Shown: positions 35,890-38,563 of the stretch, piece by piece
How the letters are laid out: each line of letters begins with the position of its first letter
Numbering within the stretch: the first letter of the stretch is position 1
From: Candidatus Woykebacteria bacterium RBG_13_40_15
Lineage (GTDB): Bacteria; Patescibacteriota; Microgenomatia; Woykebacterales; RBG-16-39-9b
Direction of reading: 5' to 3'
Assembly (NCBI GenBank): GCA_001816655.1
Contig: MHCP01000011.1
Span: forward strand, 1-38,563
DNA length: 38,563 nucleotides
Made by a program: the position numbers and the translations under genes
The notes under the pieces: generated by a model
Seen by the model: the letters and a program-made list of their open reading frames with translations, nothing else
Databases searched by the model: none
What the model was told of the DNA's origin: nothing

Positions 35890-36132
35890 AGTACACCTGC
35901 TGTCCAGATGTACTTATCGAAACACTGCCATCGGTGTCAAAGGCCTTCCGACCATGGCGGTGTTTCATTTTCACCGCTTTTCGATAATCACTTACGATTA
36001 CACCGTAAGGTATAATTCCTCCCCGCCTCGCCAGCCGGCGGGCCGGGGGCGTCACAGTCCCCTGCCCAAAGACTGTGACCTTAGGACCTACCAATTTCCC
36101 GTTATAGATTCAAAATCTCTTAGCGGGAAATT
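35890..36132 (+). ncRNA. Candidate structured RNA of six consecutive hairpins; strand uncertain, plus favoured
   Basis: Stems at 35890-35914, 35914-35987 (with an alternative), 35997-36016 (GTAA loop), 36022-36042, 36051-36079 (9 bp), 36093-36132 (9 bp plus inner 5 bp). One stem has a T:G wobble on plus but a C:A mismatch on minus. Confidence 0.45.
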
Positions 36133-36431
36133 CTGATCTTAGTCTCTCACAAAGTTTCTTTTTTGTCAAGTTTTTTTAGTCCCATAGAAAAAAATAGTTA
36201 AAACAACTAAAGAGCCCATAGCATAATCAGCTTCAAACTAGTGGTTGCTTGCTGCTTGCGGGAATTAACTAATAGACCTCCATCTAACGTAAGGGGGGAA
36301 TTACTTACTTGGGGCTAGCGGAATCAATTTTTCAGGACTAACCTGAACAAATATAGAAATTCTTCTAATTGTTTAAGAATTCTGTTTTTGTTCAGCTTTA
36401 ACAACCTGAACAAAGATAAAAACTCCTCGTA

Positions 36432-37346
36432 CTACTTAGTAGTTTTGTTCTTGTCCAAGTCGCTTACTTGAACAAAGATCATTCGGCCTGCTACGGTTTG
36501 AAGGACGCGAGATACAGTAGTGGAAATAGTTTCACCAACAAAGCTGGCGCCATTTTCTACAACAATCATAGTACCGTCGGGTAAATACCCCACTCCTTGA
36601 GTCTTTTCCTTGCCTTCTTGTATTACCTTAACCTCCAAGTTCTCTCCAGGCAGAAGTATTGTTTTAAGGGAGTTGGCTAGCTCATTTATATTTAGAATCT
36701 TTATGCCAGAAACTGTAGCTACCTTATTTAGATTAAAATCGGTTGTTAATATTCTAGCTTTAAGCCCCTTCGCTAAACCTAAAATCTTATCATCAATATT
36801 TTTCTCGTCGGGGGGATTGCCGGTATAAATTACTGTCTTTATCCACTTTGATTTCTTTAACTGCTCTAGAACTTCGAGGCCTCTTCTTCCTTTCCCTCGA
36901 CGAAGTGCATCAGAAGCGTCTGCAATATGCTGTAGCTCTGAAAGAATAAAACGAGGTACAATCAAAGTCCCAGATAAAAAACCGCTTTCAGCTACTTCGG
37001 CAATACGACCGTCAATCAGGACACTCGTATCAACAACGATCGGGTTTAAATAAGTTGATTTTTCTTTCTCTTTACCATTGGAAGATCGTCTAATTCTTGG
37101 AATATGCAACTGAGATATAACTTCGTTTGCTACTCTTTGGGAAAAGACTGTACTCCAATTTTTGATCCAACTACTAACAACTGGAACAACGTAAACCCCA
37201 ACAGCTCCTAGAACAATCGCAGCTACAATATTTATCCCCAGCTGAGCACCGCTATTGCCCATTAAGAGGAATCTTGAGGAAATTTGGTAACCTAGAAATC
37301 CAAAAGCTGCAGCTAAAACAATCCTAACGATCAGCTGAACATTCAT
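36432..37346 (-). CDS. PIN and TRAM domain membrane protein (YacL family)
   Basis: N-terminal TM helices; PIVVDTSVLIDGRIAEVAESGFLSGTLIVPRFILSELQHIADASDALRRGKGRRGLEVL; C-terminal TRAM GVGYLPDGTMIVVENGASFVGE. Confidence 0.94.
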   Translation of the reverse strand: MNVQLIVRIVLAAAFGFLGYQISSRFLLMGNSGAQLGINIVAAIVLGAVGVYVVPVVSSWIKNWSTVFSQRVANEVISQLHIPRIRRSSNGKEKEKSTYLNPIVVDTSVLIDGRIAEVAESGFLSGTLIVPRFILSELQHIADASDALRRGKGRRGLEVLEQLKKSKWIKTVIYTGNPPDEKNIDDKILGLAKGLKARILTTDFNLNKVATVSGIKILNINELANSLKTILLPGENLEVKVIQEGKEKTQGVGYLPDGTMIVVENGASFVGETISTTVSRVLQTVAGRMIFVQVSDLDKNKTTK

Positions 37347-37410
37347 TGAAGATAATTCCTTTCTGATTAAGCAACGGCGAAATAAATCCCTTGAATAAAC
37401 CGCTACTAAC

Positions 37411-38563
37411 TTAATTTTTCAAATTTAATGCAAGTCTTACTGCTTCACGTAAAGTTTTAACTTGCTTATTAGTTATAAAATTTTTAAATCCAAGTCTTTT
37501 CGCTTCTTCTATCCTCTTCTCGAGAAACGGTGCACTTCTTACTTCACCAAGCAACCCTACCTCGCCTATTGCCACGCTGTCTTTAGATATTACCTCATCA
37601 TGGGCACTACTTGCAATAGCTAAACAAACTCCAAGATCAACGCTTCGTTCTCGGATTGAAAGTCCTCCAGCCACATTGACAAATACGTCTTGATTGCCTA
37701 GAAAAATTCCAGCGCGTTTAGACAGGGTGGCGATTAAAAGCTGGAGTCTAGTTTGATCGATTCCAAGGGAGCGGCGGATCGGCATCGCGAGATTAGTTTG
37801 ATTTGTTAAAGCCTGAATTTCGGTCAAAATTGAGCGGCTTCCTTCCATTACAGGCACGACAATTGAGCCTGGTGCGGAAATTCGATTAGAGAGAAATTTC
37901 TCAGAGGGATTTTTTACTTCCTTCATACCAGCCTCACTCATTTCAAATACACCAACTTCGTCCACCGGGCCAAATCTATTTTTTGAAGTCGTTAAGATCC
38001 TAAAGAAACCATCTTGCTCACCCTGCAAATATAAAACGGTGTCAACCAAATGTTCCAAGACTTTTGGACCAGCGATCGAGCCTTCTTTATTAATATGTCC
38101 TATCAAAAATACAGCCAGCTTTTCGTCTTTTGCCAATCGATGTAGTCTGTAAGCTGTTTCGCGAACTTGAGCAATGCTGCCCGCTGCTGACTCCAGGTCG
38201 TCTGTTGTAACTGACTGAATTGAGTCAACAACTAGGATTTGATAATCGCCTTCCCTTGCTGACTGCAAAATATTTTCAATATCAGTTTCAGCTAAGATGT
38301 AGAGATCGTCTTTTTTGTTTTTTAGAAGGCCAAGCCTACCTGCTCGCAAATGCACCTGAGCAACACTTTCTTCACCAGCGACATACAGTGATTTGAAAAG
38401 AGCCGCAATTTCCAGTAGCAGTGTGGATTTTCCGATTCCCGGATCGCCAGCCAGAAGAACTACACTGCCAGGCACGATTCCACCACCCAAAACTCTATCT
38501 ACCTCTTCTAAGCCTACCTTAAGCCTCTGTAGAGGCTTAGAGGAGCTACTAGAAAGCTTGGTG
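37411..38563 (-). CDS. radA: DNA repair protein RadA/Sms, 5' end beyond window
   Basis: LEEVDRVLGGGIVPGSVVLLAGDPGIGKSTLLLEIA, SKNRFGPVDEVGVFEM, Lon-like C-terminal domain. Frame open to the right edge (TKLSSSSSKPLQRLKVGLEEVDRVL). Confidence 0.96.
   Translation of the reverse strand, partial: TKLSSSSSKPLQRLKVGLEEVDRVLGGGIVPGSVVLLAGDPGIGKSTLLLEIAALFKSLYVAGEESVAQVHLRAGRLGLLKNKKDDLYILAETDIENILQSAREGDYQILVVDSIQSVTTDDLESAAGSIAQVRETAYRLHRLAKDEKLAVFLIGHINKEGSIAGPKVLEHLVDTVLYLQGEQDGFFRILTTSKNRFGPVDEVGVFEMSEAGMKEVKNPSEKFLSNRISAPGSIVVPVMEGSRSILTEIQALTNQTNLAMPIRRSLGIDQTRLQLLIATLSKRAGIFLGNQDVFVNVAGGLSIRERSVDLGVCLAIASSAHDEVISKDSVAIGEVGLLGEVRSAPFLEKRIEEAKRLGFKNFITNKQVKTLREAVRLALNLKN

Noticed and set aside
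35888-36094. 68-aa minus-strand ORF MVGPKVTVFGQGTVTPPARRLARRGG...
   Set aside because: Not called as CDS: TTG start, no clear SD, spans six strong hairpins, and no recognised family. Kept only as the competing explanation for the RNA candidate.
1-38563. Diversity-generating retroelement
   Set aside because: S23/Avd-fold genes beside fibre genes are suggestive, but no reverse transcriptase, template repeat or adenine-biased variable repeat is visible.
1-38563. CRISPR array
   Set aside because: The heptad tracts are too short-period and degenerate, with no 20-40 nt repeats separated by unique spacers and no cas genes.

Overview
The window looks like a fragment of a small-genome Candidate Phyla Radiation (Patescibacteria, possibly Microgenomates-like) chromosome. 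This assignment is an inference from gene content and style; no search was run. The left part is dominated by cell-surface genes: a giant tail-fibre-like protein open at the window's 5' edge (frame open from base 2, at least 3424 aa, with a beta-helix region and seven LVIVD-type blades), a four-helix-bundle (23S IVS/S23-type) gene, an O-antigen-ligase/TPR membrane protein, two tandem tRNA-Ala genes (CGC and GGC), obgE, a three-gene surface operon (two related secreted proteins plus a DUF916-like protein), a decayed IS200-like/RAYT transposase bracketed by a shared palindrome, and a second giant surface protein that begins with a tyrosine-recombinase SAM-like DNA-binding domain. A second four-helix-bundle gene follows it. 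The right part, mostly on the minus strand, holds a response regulator/histidine kinase/Cache sensor cluster, an FN3 plus thioredoxin-fold secreted protein, LysM-M23 peptidase, rho, an LPNTG-anchored protein, a visibly GC-rich island with an anchored PT-rich protein and an unannotated 41-aa membrane ORF, a roughly 0.5-kb non-coding region packed with hairpins, a PIN-TRAM (YacL-type) protein and radA (open at the right edge). The most unusual signal is a set of at least 13 degenerate tracts with exact 7-nt periodicity, often arranged as inverted arms. They fill several spacers, exactly bracket both four-helix-bundle genes and also enter coding sequence. A second unexplained signal is a 15-nt motif (CYTARRAYCTACCAA) found three times on the same strand, each time just before a hairpin; one copy sits in a switch-like leader whose terminator overlaps the start of the second giant ORF.
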